DNA from: Lentisphaerales bacterium
GTDB taxonomy: Bacteria > Verrucomicrobiota > Kiritimatiellia > JAUXFM01
DNA length: 52,960 nucleotides
Assembly: GCA_030622955.1 (NCBI GenBank)
Contig: JAUXFM010000005.1
Span: 1 to 52,960 of the forward strand
Direction of reading: 5' to 3'
Shown here: positions 10,156 through 20,815 of the stretch, one piece after another
Layout of the letters: each line of letters starts with the position of its first letter
Numbering within the stretch: the stretch's first letter is position 1
Position numbers and translations under genes: made by a program
The notes under the pieces: generated by a model
Seen by the model: the letters and a program-made list of their open reading frames with translations, nothing else
Database searches by the model: none
What the model was told of the DNA's origin: nothing

Positions 10156-11037
10156 TCAACCTTTACGGCCGAAGAATTCAAAGACATCGTAAACGTCTGC
10201 CTTCTCGAGCGAGTCTTCCCTGATATCTGCATGATCGACTCCTGCAGGGCCTACGCCGACAGAACCCATCTTTCCTGCAATGGCCGCATCAACACCGGCC
10301 GGCGCATCCTCGAAGACCAGGCAGTCAGAAGGAGCGGCATTTACCCGCTTCGCAGCCATCAGGAAGACGGCTGGGTCAGGCTTTGCAATCGAGGTGTCAG
10401 TGCCGTCGGCAATGGCATCGAAATAGCCGTCTATCATTCCGATATTCCGAAGTATGGTCTTTGCATTCCTGCTGGCGGAAGCGAGCGCAATCTTCAAGCC
10501 TGCCCGCCTCAGCTTCTTTAGGAATTCTCTAGCGCCGGGGAGTAGCAGCGACATTCCGGCAGTGGCGATCATGCCTTTATAGATCTCGTTCTTCTCGGTC
10601 ATGCATTTCTCTATGTCTTCTTCGGACAGCTCAACCTGTCCATCGGCCATGATCTCGAGAGAACGTCTCCGTGAGACACCGCGGAGCAGGTGGTTCTTCT
10701 CCTCGTCGAATTCTATGCCGAGCTTGTCGGCGATGGCCTTCCATGCCCGATAGTGGCATGGTGCGCTGTCGGCCACAACGCCATCAAGATCGAAGATGCA
10801 TGCGCGTGGTCTGAGTTCAATGCGGTGAGTTCCGGCTTCGGCAGGGATGCTGAAGAGGACGCCGCCCATAACTATCTCGATCGGTTCACCAGCAACTACT
10901 TCAACAGACGCGCTGCTATCTTCGATGCGGAAGGTGCATTGTCGACCTTTGTAGGTAATCTCATTGCCCGCACTGTCCCTGTCGGGGTTGAAGAGAAGTG
11001 CACGTTCGTCTCCGGAAAGAGCTTCTTCTTTACTCAT
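10156..11037 (-). CDS. Beta-phosphoglucomutase-like HAD hydrolase with N-terminal GH65 C-terminal-like domain
   Basis: HAD motif ACIFDLDGVVADSAPCHYRAWK, ...ALASASRNAKT, FEDAPAGVDAAIAG; N-terminus TYKGRQCTFRI...SVEVVAGEPIEIVMGG resembles GH65 C-terminal domain. Confidence 0.9.
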   Translation of the reverse strand: MSKEEALSGDERALLFNPDRDSAGNEITYKGRQCTFRIEDSSASVEVVAGEPIEIVMGGVLFSIPAEAGTHRIELRPRACIFDLDGVVADSAPCHYRAWKAIADKLGIEFDEEKNHLLRGVSRRRSLEIMADGQVELSEEDIEKCMTEKNEIYKGMIATAGMSLLLPGAREFLKKLRRAGLKIALASASRNAKTILRNIGMIDGYFDAIADGTDTSIAKPDPAVFLMAAKRVNAAPSDCLVFEDAPAGVDAAIAGKMGSVGVGPAGVDHADIREDSLEKADVYDVFEFFGRKG

Positions 11038-11220
11038 TGTTGCCTGGTTCCTTTCGGTCTGATCAATTGGCGGGACAGTCTATAGCAGGTAATGCGGGCG
11101 GACAATAATAATAGGGTTGCCAAGCTGATCTTTACGCGTTGACTTGGAGTGGACTGCCGAGTAGATTAACTTCCTGTTTCTGGCAGTAATGGCCGCAAAA
11201 CACAAGCGAGGAGAGCGGAA

Positions 11221-11901
11221 ATGGCAGGTAACTTGGTAGAAAAGATCGACGGCCCGGTGAAGGTTCAGCATGTGTTGGCGAGTGTCTCTGATAAGACGGG
11301 GCTTGAACAGCTTGTGCCGGCATTGGTAAAGGCAAATCCGGAAGTCATGATCTATTCAACGGGCGGCACACACAAGAAAATAGCCGAGATCCTTGGTGAT
11401 CAAGCTGAGAAGAATCTTATGACCGTTTCCGAGTACACCGGCCAGCCGGAAATGCAGGGCGGCCTGGTCAAGACACTCGATTTCAAGATCTATCTCGGGC
11501 TCTTGAGCGAGACCTATAACCAGGCACATGTGGATGACATCAAGCGCGTAAGCGGTGTAAATATCGATATGGTTGTTGCGAACCTTTATCCATTCAAAGA
11601 GACGATCGCCAAGCCGGGCGCCACGATCGAAATGGCCCGAGCCAACATCGACATAGGCGGCCCATGTATGGTGCGCGCTTCGGCCAAGAACTACCTGCGT
11701 GTTGCATCGGTCACCGATCCATCGGATTATGGCTCGATAGTAGAGGAACTCGAGCGCACAGGCGGGAACCTGTCTCTCGAAACACGGTTCAAGCTCGCGG
11801 TCAAGGCGTTTACGCATACCGCAGAGTATGACGCGGCAATTTCCGGCTACCTTAGTCAGAGATCTGACGGCGATGTCAAGGGGTGCTACGAGATCGTGTA
11901 A
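11221..11901 (+). CDS. IMP cyclohydrolase-like protein (PurH N-terminal domain only)
   Basis: HVLASVSDKTGLEQLVPAL..IYSTGGTHKKI..VSEYTGQPEMQGGLVKTL..VVANLYPFKETI; no AICAR transformylase domain follows. Confidence 0.8.
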   Translation: MAGNLVEKIDGPVKVQHVLASVSDKTGLEQLVPALVKANPEVMIYSTGGTHKKIAEILGDQAEKNLMTVSEYTGQPEMQGGLVKTLDFKIYLGLLSETYNQAHVDDIKRVSGVNIDMVVANLYPFKETIAKPGATIEMARANIDIGGPCMVRASAKNYLRVASVTDPSDYGSIVEELERTGGNLSLETRFKLAVKAFTHTAEYDAAISGYLSQRSDGDVKGCYEIV

Positions 11902-11950
11902 CCATTTCGAATCCGGGGCACTTCGCACTCGTGGCTACGAAGGACACGTT

Positions 11951-11978
11951 TTGGAGCTGGGATTCAGGATTGGAGATC
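11951..11978. repeat. Degenerate 7-bp tandem repeat, four units (consensus NNRGAKY)
   Basis: ttggagc tgggatt caggatt ggagatc, just upstream of queD. Confidence 0.5.
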
Positions 11979-11987
11979 GGATGAGGT

Positions 11988-12371
11988 ATGTTTGAGCTTT
12001 CTGTAAAGACTCATTTCTCGGCAGCCCACAGGCTTGTCGGACATGAAGGAGACTGCGCCGATCTGCATGGTCACAACTGGGATGTTGAGATCTTTATTCG
12101 CGGCGAGAACCTGAACGACATCGGGATCCTCATGGATTTTCGTGAGGTGAAGGATGCTGTGAAATCTGCGCTTTCTGAGATCGACCACAAGGATCTGAAC
12201 AAGCTGCCTGCGTTCGGCAGTAATAATCCGACATCGGAAAACATTGCGCGCTTTCTTTATGAGCGCCTGTCCGGTGCGGTGAACTGCGATACCTGTGCAA
12301 TTCACAAAGTGACCGTCTATGAAACGCCCGGAAGCGGAATGAGTTATTGGGAAGAAAAGCCTGTAGTCTGA
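11988..12371 (+). CDS. queD: 6-carboxytetrahydropterin synthase QueD
   Basis: KTHFSAAHRLVGHEGDCADLHGHNWDVEIFI...MDFREVK..DHKDLNKL..NPTSENIARFLYERL. Confidence 0.93.
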   Translation: MFELSVKTHFSAAHRLVGHEGDCADLHGHNWDVEIFIRGENLNDIGILMDFREVKDAVKSALSEIDHKDLNKLPAFGSNNPTSENIARFLYERLSGAVNCDTCAIHKVTVYETPGSGMSYWEEKPVV

Positions 12372-12388
12372 AGACTGTAGGCTGTAGG
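12361..12388. repeat. 7-bp tandem repeat, four units (CTGWAGN)
   Basis: ctgtagt ctgaaga ctgtagg ctgtagg, covering the queD stop codon and ending 2 bp before queE ATG (12391). Confidence 0.75.
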
Positions 12389-12390
12389 AA

Positions 12391-13044
12391 ATGGCACGCG
12401 ACACTCAAAACTCTGTACTCGAAATCTGCGAGACGTTTACATCTATACAGGGCGAGTCCACCCATGCGGGGTTAAGTTGTTTCTTTATTCGGCTGGCTGG
12501 CTGCAATCTGCGGTGCAGCTATTGTGACACAACTTATGCCTATGAAGGTGGCAAGCCGATGCAGATAGATGAGCTCATTGAAATTGCCGTTGCCGGCAAT
12601 GCACAGATCATTGAGATTACCGGCGGCGAACCCCTCATGCAGGCGGGATTCAGGACATTGGCCGAGGAATTACGCGACAGGACGGCCAGACCAGTGCTCG
12701 TTGAGACCAATGGAAGCATGGACATAAGCGTTATACCTGAGGGCGTTATTGCCGTGATGGATATCAAGTGCCCGGGCAGCGGAGTGGCTGATGCCATGGA
12801 TATGACCAATATTGGTCGGCTCAGATCGCAAGATGAAGTGAAATTCGTGATCTCTGATCATGACGATTACAAATGGGCTGCAGGCCTGGTCCGGGATGAG
12901 GACCTGGCATCAAAGTGTAATGCCGTTCTGTTCAGCCCGCTCTTCGGAGAACTCGAAGGAGCGGAGCTTGGCCGCTGGATCGTTGAGGATGGCTTGCCCG
13001 CCCGCTTGCAGGCGCAGCTTCATAAGATCATGAGGATTCGCTGA
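12391..13044 (+). CDS. queE: 7-carboxy-7-deazaguanine synthase QueE (radical SAM)
   Basis: ETFTSIQGESTHAGLSCFFIRLAGCNLRCSYCDTTYAYEGG, EITGGEPLMQ. Confidence 0.92.
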   Translation: MARDTQNSVLEICETFTSIQGESTHAGLSCFFIRLAGCNLRCSYCDTTYAYEGGKPMQIDELIEIAVAGNAQIIEITGGEPLMQAGFRTLAEELRDRTARPVLVETNGSMDISVIPEGVIAVMDIKCPGSGVADAMDMTNIGRLRSQDEVKFVISDHDDYKWAAGLVRDEDLASKCNAVLFSPLFGELEGAELGRWIVEDGLPARLQAQLHKIMRIR

Positions 13045-13132
13045 GGAATTGAACATCGAACTCTTGAAGTACCTGTCGAGCCGGATCCGTATGCGGAGCA
13101 TGACTAATTGATTGGGCGAAAGCGAGAAGACC

Positions 13133-13798
13133 ATGAATAAGACATCTGGAGCTGTGGTTTTGCTATCCGGTGGCGTGGATTCCACGACACTGCTTCACTT
13201 TGTGAAAAAGGAACTGGGTGTATCGCCTGTTCATGCCCTGTCGTTTCTCTATGGCCAGAAACATGTGAAAGAGCTCGATATGGCTTGTGAGCAAGCAAAG
13301 CTCGCCGGTGCTGAAACGCATGAGGTGATCGATATCTCCTTTATGGCAGCTATCATAGGATCTGCGTCTGTGCTGACCCGGGAAGGTGGCGAGGTGCCGG
13401 ATCTTGATCAGATTGCTGAATCCGACCGAAGCCAACCGCCGACCTACGTGCCGAACCGCAATATGCTATTCCTTTCACTAGCAGCGTCTTATGCCGAATC
13501 CAGGGGTATTCCAGACCTGTTCTACGGTGCCCAGGCTCAGGATGAGTATGGCTACTGGGATTGCACAAACGATTTCCTTTCGGCGATTAATGCGGTTCTT
13601 GCTTTGAATCGCGATCTGCCGGTCATGGTCAAAGCCCCCTTTATTGCCATGAGGAAGGTTGATGTCTTGAAAAAAGGGTTGGAACTAGGTATTGATTACT
13701 CTCGTACTTGGACCTGCTATCGTGGCGATACTTCCCCGTGTGGTACTTGTCCGAGTTGTGTCGAGAGAAAGACGGCATTTGAAGAACTCGAAGAATAG
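13133..13798 (+). CDS. queC: 7-cyano-7-deazaguanine synthase QueC
   Basis: AVVLLSGGVDSTTLLHF PP-loop; C-terminal zinc site TWTCYRGDTSPCGTCPSCVERKTAFEEL. Confidence 0.93.
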   Translation: MNKTSGAVVLLSGGVDSTTLLHFVKKELGVSPVHALSFLYGQKHVKELDMACEQAKLAGAETHEVIDISFMAAIIGSASVLTREGGEVPDLDQIAESDRSQPPTYVPNRNMLFLSLAASYAESRGIPDLFYGAQAQDEYGYWDCTNDFLSAINAVLALNRDLPVMVKAPFIAMRKVDVLKKGLELGIDYSRTWTCYRGDTSPCGTCPSCVERKTAFEELEE

Positions 13799-13892
13799 GG
13801 TAAAAGCTGAATTTTGGACCCGGAGCAACGTGATAGCCGATCTTCTGGATTACATTGGCTAAGTTGTGTTCTGGAATCAATGAATACACTAA

Positions 13893-13920
13893 TGGAGGGC
13901 GAGCGTCCCTGCGAGCCGCG
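13893..13920. repeat. Copy 1 of GGAGGGCGAG...CGAGCCG interspersed repeat
   Basis: tggagggcgagcgtccctgcgagccgcg; closely matches 17238..17261. Confidence 0.55.
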
Positions 13921-13968
13921 TGTGCAGCGCTCGTTATGCTCTTGCTCTCGGACAATTGTCGGAGAATT

Positions 13969-15129
13969 ATGAAAGTGCCGTTGCTTGATCTTAAAGCGCA
14001 GTATGCGCCAATCAGAGACGATATCCGTGCAGCGATCGATGAGGTTTGCGATGCGCAGTACTTTATTCTAGGTGGCAAGGTCAGCGCCCTCGAAGAGAAA
14101 ATTGCCGCCTATTGCGGCACGAGTGGCGCAATTGGGGTCACATCCGGTAGCGATGCTCTGTTGATTGCATTGATGGCCATGGACGTGGGGCCCGGTGATG
14201 CGGTCATTACGACTCCTTACACGTTCTTCGCTACGGTGGGTTCCATAGTACGCCTGGGCGCCACGCCGGTATTCGCTGATATTGATCCGGTGTCATATAA
14301 CATCGATCCCGGATCGGTCCGTGCCCTCCTCGAAAATTGGCCAGCGCGGTTCAAGGAATCCAGACCCAAGGTCCTGTTGCCGGTACACCTTTACGGGCAA
14401 TGTGCGGACATGGCGCCGCTGCTGGATCTCGCATCTGAGCATGGGCTGAAGGTTGTAGAAGACGCTGCCCAGGCGATAGGCTCTGAGTATCCGCATGAGG
14501 GGTCGGCACGCAAGGCGGGTGCAATGGGGGACGTCGGATGCTTCAGCTTCTTCCCGTCAAAGAATCTTGGCGGATTCGGCGATGGCGGCATGGTGACAAC
14601 TAATGATCCTGCCCTCGAAGAGAAAATTAAGATGCTGCGTAATCATGGCTCCAGCCCGAAGTACTATCACGGTCTGGTTGGCGGGAATTTCAGGCTGGAT
14701 GCTATCCAGGCAGCAGTACTCGATGTCAAGTTGCAGCATCTTGAGACATGGCACGAGGCCAGGCGTAAGAATGCCAGGCGATACAACGAGGCTTTTGCGG
14801 GTTCGCCGATTGTCGCGCCACAAGCCGCCTATGAAGATGCGGGTGTGCGTAACTATCATATTTATAACCAGTACATCGTGCGTGTGCCGCAACGTGATGC
14901 AATGCGCGAGGGGCTGCTATCTCGTAACGTTGGTTGCGAGATATACTATCCGTTGCCACTCCATATGCAGGAGTGCTTTGAGACGCTCGGATATCAAAAA
15001 GGCGAATTCCCGGAAAGCGAGAAAGCTGCAGCTGAAACGTTGGCTCTGCCGATCTATCCTGAGTTGACAGATGAGATGCAGGATTATGTGGCCGACAGCC
15101 TGTGCGAACTGGTTGCAGCCGGGGTCTGA
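13969..15129 (+). CDS. DegT/DnrJ/EryC1/StrS family PLP-dependent aminotransferase
   Basis: MKVPLLDLKAQYAPIRDDIRAAIDEVCDAQYFILGGKVSALEEKIAAYCGT..GVTSGSDAL..DAAQAIGSEY..SFFPSKNLGGFGDGGMV; start refined to 13969. Confidence 0.93.
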   Translation: MKVPLLDLKAQYAPIRDDIRAAIDEVCDAQYFILGGKVSALEEKIAAYCGTSGAIGVTSGSDALLIALMAMDVGPGDAVITTPYTFFATVGSIVRLGATPVFADIDPVSYNIDPGSVRALLENWPARFKESRPKVLLPVHLYGQCADMAPLLDLASEHGLKVVEDAAQAIGSEYPHEGSARKAGAMGDVGCFSFFPSKNLGGFGDGGMVTTNDPALEEKIKMLRNHGSSPKYYHGLVGGNFRLDAIQAAVLDVKLQHLETWHEARRKNARRYNEAFAGSPIVAPQAAYEDAGVRNYHIYNQYIVRVPQRDAMREGLLSRNVGCEIYYPLPLHMQECFETLGYQKGEFPESEKAAAETLALPIYPELTDEMQDYVADSLCELVAAGV

Positions 15130-15149
15130 TGAGTGTTTTGGTCGGATAA

Positions 15150-17185
<2,036 letters not shown>

Positions 17186-17192
17186 GCCGCCA

Positions 17193-17220
17193 GTTATCGG
17201 TTGTTAGTTGTTGGTTATCG
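17193..17220. repeat. 7-bp tandem repeat, four units (GTTRTYR)
   Basis: gttatcg gttgtta gttgttg gttatcg in the uppS-cdsA spacer. Confidence 0.65.
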
Positions 17221-17237
17221 GGTCGCATGACCGCCCT

Positions 17238-17261
17238 GGAGGGCGAGACTCCGTCGAGCCG
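17238..17261. repeat. Copy 2 of GGAGGGCGAG...CGAGCCG interspersed repeat
   Basis: tggagggcgagactccgtcgagcc; matches 13893..13920 with few differences. Confidence 0.55.
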
Positions 17262-17306
17262 AAGAAGAGAGCTGATCGATTGTGAAGGAAAGGAAGAATT
17301 GCACAG

Positions 17307-18182
17307 TTGCTTAAGAAACGAATAGTCAGTGGCATATTGCTAGGCTCGGCTGTTCCCCTGCTAGGCTTTTTTCTGCCTTCCGTCTGCATATGGATCGTGC
17401 TCGTTGCTGTATCCACCATTGCGATGTTCGAGTTCTATCGGATGGTCAACATGGCAGGAGTACCTGCATTCCGCATGGTGGGAGCGGGGGTGGGCGGCCT
17501 GATCATAACTGTTACGTTCTTTTCACTTGGACCCGAGGTAGAGCGAGTAAACGTTGCTTATCATTGGGAAAGCATGATTCTGTTTGTGGCGACGGCCGCC
17601 ATCCTGATCCGCCAGTTCCCGCAGAAGCACAACAAGAAACCGCTCTCAACAGTAGCCGGCACCCTGTTGGGCATTCTCTATATTCCGTTCTTACTGAATT
17701 TTGCGACGAAACTTTTGCTCGAATGGGACTCCACGCAGTTACTCAAGCCGGTCAGTGTGACTGGTGTTCTCCTGGTGTTTTACATGGTTACGGTTGTCAA
17801 GGCGTCGGATATCGGAGCGTTCTTTGTGGGGAAATTTCTGGGACGCCACAAGCTGTTTCCACGTCTTTCCCCCAAGAAGACATGGGAAGGACTGTTTGGC
17901 GGATTATTCCTTGGTGTGGCCGGCAGCCTGATATATTGGAAGATAGTCGACGGCAATTTCGGGGTAGTAACGATGACGCTGAAAGATGTGCTTTTCCTTG
18001 GTGTGTTTCTATCGCTGGTGGGTATGGTGGGTGACCTGGCGGAATCACTGATAAAGCGTGCGGCGAACGTTAAGGATTCAGGCGACTCGATCGGTGGGTT
18101 CGGCGGCCTGCTGGATGTGCTGGACAGTCTGCTGTTCGCTGCGCCAGCTTTCTATTTCTACCTGAGGTTCTTTGCCGAATGA
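17307..18182 (+). CDS. cdsA: Phosphatidate cytidylyltransferase
   Basis: Polytopic; C-terminal S-x(3)-KR-x(3)-KD-..-GGxLDxxDS signature: ESLIKRAANVKDSGDSIGGFGGLLDVLDSLLFAAP. Confidence 0.92.
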   Translation: MLKKRIVSGILLGSAVPLLGFFLPSVCIWIVLVAVSTIAMFEFYRMVNMAGVPAFRMVGAGVGGLIITVTFFSLGPEVERVNVAYHWESMILFVATAAILIRQFPQKHNKKPLSTVAGTLLGILYIPFLLNFATKLLLEWDSTQLLKPVSVTGVLLVFYMVTVVKASDIGAFFVGKFLGRHKLFPRLSPKKTWEGLFGGLFLGVAGSLIYWKIVDGNFGVVTMTLKDVLFLGVFLSLVGMVGDLAESLIKRAANVKDSGDSIGGFGGLLDVLDSLLFAAPAFYFYLRFFAE

Positions 18183-19327
18183 AGAAGGTAACGATACTGG
18201 GAAGCTCCGGCTCGATCGGGGAGAATGTTCTTCGCGTTATAGAGCAGTTTCCTGACAAGTACGAAATAGTCGGGCTGGCTGTACGCAGCAACGCGGAGCG
18301 CGTGCTGGAGCAGGCACGACAATTTAACGTCGAACGTGTTGTCGTCGTTGATGATGCTGCCGCCAGGGATTGCGCCGACAAGGCCGGGGGAATTGCGGTG
18401 AGGTCCGGCGAGAAGGCACTTGCCGACCTGGCAGGGGCAGGTGAGGCTGATCTCGTTTTCTGTGCTGTTGTCGGGATGGCTGGGCTCAAGCCGGTGATGG
18501 CGGCCATTGAGGCTGGTGCCGACATTGCGCTGGCGACAAAAGAGGTGCTCGTGGCGGCAGGGCAGGTGGTCATGGATGCGGCCGCGGAGCGGGGTGTCAG
18601 AATCCTGCCGGTCGACAGTGAGCACAGCGCTTTGTTCCAGTGCCTCGAGGGCAAGCCCATTGAGACTGTTCGGAGGATCATCCTTACTGCGTCGGGCGGC
18701 CCGTTCGCCGCAAACAAGGAGATCGATCTTGCGAATGTTACCGTGGAGCAGGTCTTGAATCATCCCCGCTGGGACATGGGGCGTAAGGTCACAGTCGATT
18801 CCGCGACGTTGATGAACAAGGGATTTGAGATTATGGAGGCGCGATGGCTGTTCGATATAGAGCTTCCGAAGATAGATGTGGTCATTCATCCCGAAAGCAT
18901 TGTTCATTCACTTGTGGAGTTTGTTGATGGCTCGACGATTGCCCAGTTGAGTCTGCCCGATATGCGATATCCTATCCAATACGCGTTGACGTATCCTGGT
19001 CGGTTTGATGGCGCGTTGGCGGGCCTGAATCTGCCAGAGATAGGAGCGCTCCATTTTGATGAACCTGACGAAGAACGTTTTTCCTGTTTACGGCTTGCGC
19101 GCGAAGCGGCGCAGGTAGGTGGGACAATGCCTGCGGTTCTGAATGCGGCCAACGAAGTGGCGGTTCAGAGCTTTCTTGATGGTAAGATGGGCTTTTCCAG
19201 GATATGGTGTGTCCTCGAAGAAGTTATGAGTAAACACGACCTCGTAACGCGGCCGACGCTTGATTCAGCTATTGAGGCCGATAGTTGGGCAAGAGAAGCT
19301 GCGTACGGTTATTGCGCGAGTTGCTGA
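18179..19327 (+). CDS. dxr: 1-deoxy-D-xylulose 5-phosphate reductoisomerase
   Basis: KKVTILGSSGSIGENVLRVIEQFPDKYEIVGLA...LALATKEVLVAAG..LPVDSEHSALFQ..NHPRWDMGRKVTVDSATLMNKGFEIMEARWLF. Confidence 0.96.
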   Translation: MKKVTILGSSGSIGENVLRVIEQFPDKYEIVGLAVRSNAERVLEQARQFNVERVVVVDDAAARDCADKAGGIAVRSGEKALADLAGAGEADLVFCAVVGMAGLKPVMAAIEAGADIALATKEVLVAAGQVVMDAAAERGVRILPVDSEHSALFQCLEGKPIETVRRIILTASGGPFAANKEIDLANVTVEQVLNHPRWDMGRKVTVDSATLMNKGFEIMEARWLFDIELPKIDVVIHPESIVHSLVEFVDGSTIAQLSLPDMRYPIQYALTYPGRFDGALAGLNLPEIGALHFDEPDEERFSCLRLAREAAQVGGTMPAVLNAANEVAVQSFLDGKMGFSRIWCVLEEVMSKHDLVTRPTLDSAIEADSWAREAAYGYCASC

Positions 19328-19358
19328 TTAATAGCGAATGCAGATAGGAGTTCTCTAA

Positions 19359-20807
19359 ATGCTTGGTGCGGTATATGGGGTTGTCATTCTGGTCCTCTTG
19401 CTCGGTGTTACCATATTTGCCCATGAGTTGGGTCATTTCCTGGTTGCCCGCGCTTGTGGGATGGTGGTCGATGTTTTTTCGATAGGGTTTGGCCCGGCGC
19501 TCTGGAAGAAGAAGGCGGGTGGAATCACCTACAAGATAGGGTGTATCCCGTTTGGTGGCTATGTGGCGCTTCCACAGCTTGATCCCAACGCCATGTCCGG
19601 CATCCAGGGCACCTCCGAAAGTGAGGGTGGGGACAAACCCCCTGTAGATGTCCCGCCGCCACGCAACCTTCCTCATGTCGCGCCCTGGAAGAAGATTCTC
19701 GTTTCTTTGGCCGGTGGCGCGGGCAACGTTATCTTTGCGGTGCTGATCGCCTGTTTTGTGTATGTCTTTGGAAGGCCGGCAACTCCTGCGGATACTTCGT
19801 CTGAGGTCGGCTATATTGATGAAGATTCTGCCCTTTACAATGCCGGTGTGCGGATCGGTGACAAAATCATTACGATCAATGAGATCCGGGTGAGGAACTG
19901 GAGCGAGGTCGTCAGCGCTGGGTTTCTCGAAAAAGAGGTGCGCATAGTCGCTGAATCGGCTGAAGGCAAGCCTAAGAAGATAGTCTTTCCTGTTGAGAAG
20001 GGAACGGTCTTCTTTGCCAGTATGGATGGTGTGCGCCTCTCAATGGTCGGGTCGCTCATGGAGGGTATGAGTGCCGAGAAGATAGGGATTCAGCCGGGTG
20101 ATGTAATCACTCATTTTGATGGCGTGAGGCTCCGGCATCGGTACCAGCTCCAGAACCTCGTCTGGAAGAGCAGTAGGGATAATATTCCCATTATCATTGA
20201 CCGGCGAGGCGAGATTCTTGAATTCAATATCACGCCCACCATTGACGAAGAAATCGGCAGGAGACTGATGGGGATCAGCTTCATCGATCGGCTTGCGTTC
20301 GATCGCGAGGTCATCATTCATCCTACCCCCTGGTATCAGTTGAAGGGCCACGCATCGATGATATTCAAGGCTCTGAGGGGATTGGTGACACCTAGAACTT
20401 CGGGCATGGTTGCGGGCAAGTTGAGCGGGCCTGTTGGTATTATGGGTACCTACTGGATCCTGATCAAAAGCAGTTTCATGTATGCCTTATGGTTTACCGG
20501 GCTCCTGAACATCAACCTTGCGATAATCAACCTGTTGCCCATCCCCGTCCTCGATGGCGGCCATATCGTATTCTTCTCGTGGGAACTGATCATGCGCAGA
20601 CCGATTCCGCCCAAGATTGTTAATGCGCTTGTTCAGTTCTTTGCAGTGCTCCTGATAATCGGGGTCATTCTGTTGACCTTCAAGGACTGCAGGGCGGTTG
20701 AGCGCATCAAGCTGCTGTTTGGCAGCAAAGATGCCCGACCGGCGCCCGAACAGGTCGAGGCAGTGAAGCCGGAGAGCACGAATGCACCGGTGCTGCAGCC
20801 GGAATAG
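19359..20807 (+). CDS. rseP: RIP metalloprotease RseP/site-2 protease
   Basis: FAHELGHFLVAR (HExxH), PDZ region, NLLPIPVLDGGHIV. Confidence 0.94.
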   Translation: MLGAVYGVVILVLLLGVTIFAHELGHFLVARACGMVVDVFSIGFGPALWKKKAGGITYKIGCIPFGGYVALPQLDPNAMSGIQGTSESEGGDKPPVDVPPPRNLPHVAPWKKILVSLAGGAGNVIFAVLIACFVYVFGRPATPADTSSEVGYIDEDSALYNAGVRIGDKIITINEIRVRNWSEVVSAGFLEKEVRIVAESAEGKPKKIVFPVEKGTVFFASMDGVRLSMVGSLMEGMSAEKIGIQPGDVITHFDGVRLRHRYQLQNLVWKSSRDNIPIIIDRRGEILEFNITPTIDEEIGRRLMGISFIDRLAFDREVIIHPTPWYQLKGHASMIFKALRGLVTPRTSGMVAGKLSGPVGIMGTYWILIKSSFMYALWFTGLLNINLAIINLLPIPVLDGGHIVFFSWELIMRRPIPPKIVNALVQFFAVLLIIGVILLTFKDCRAVERIKLLFGSKDARPAPEQVEAVKPESTNAPVLQPE

Positions 20808-20815
20808 AGGGGCAC

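Noticed and set aside
10096-10521. Plus-strand 141-aa ORF after DUF1638
   Set aside because: Mostly antisense to the clearly coding beta-PGM gene; no family motif.
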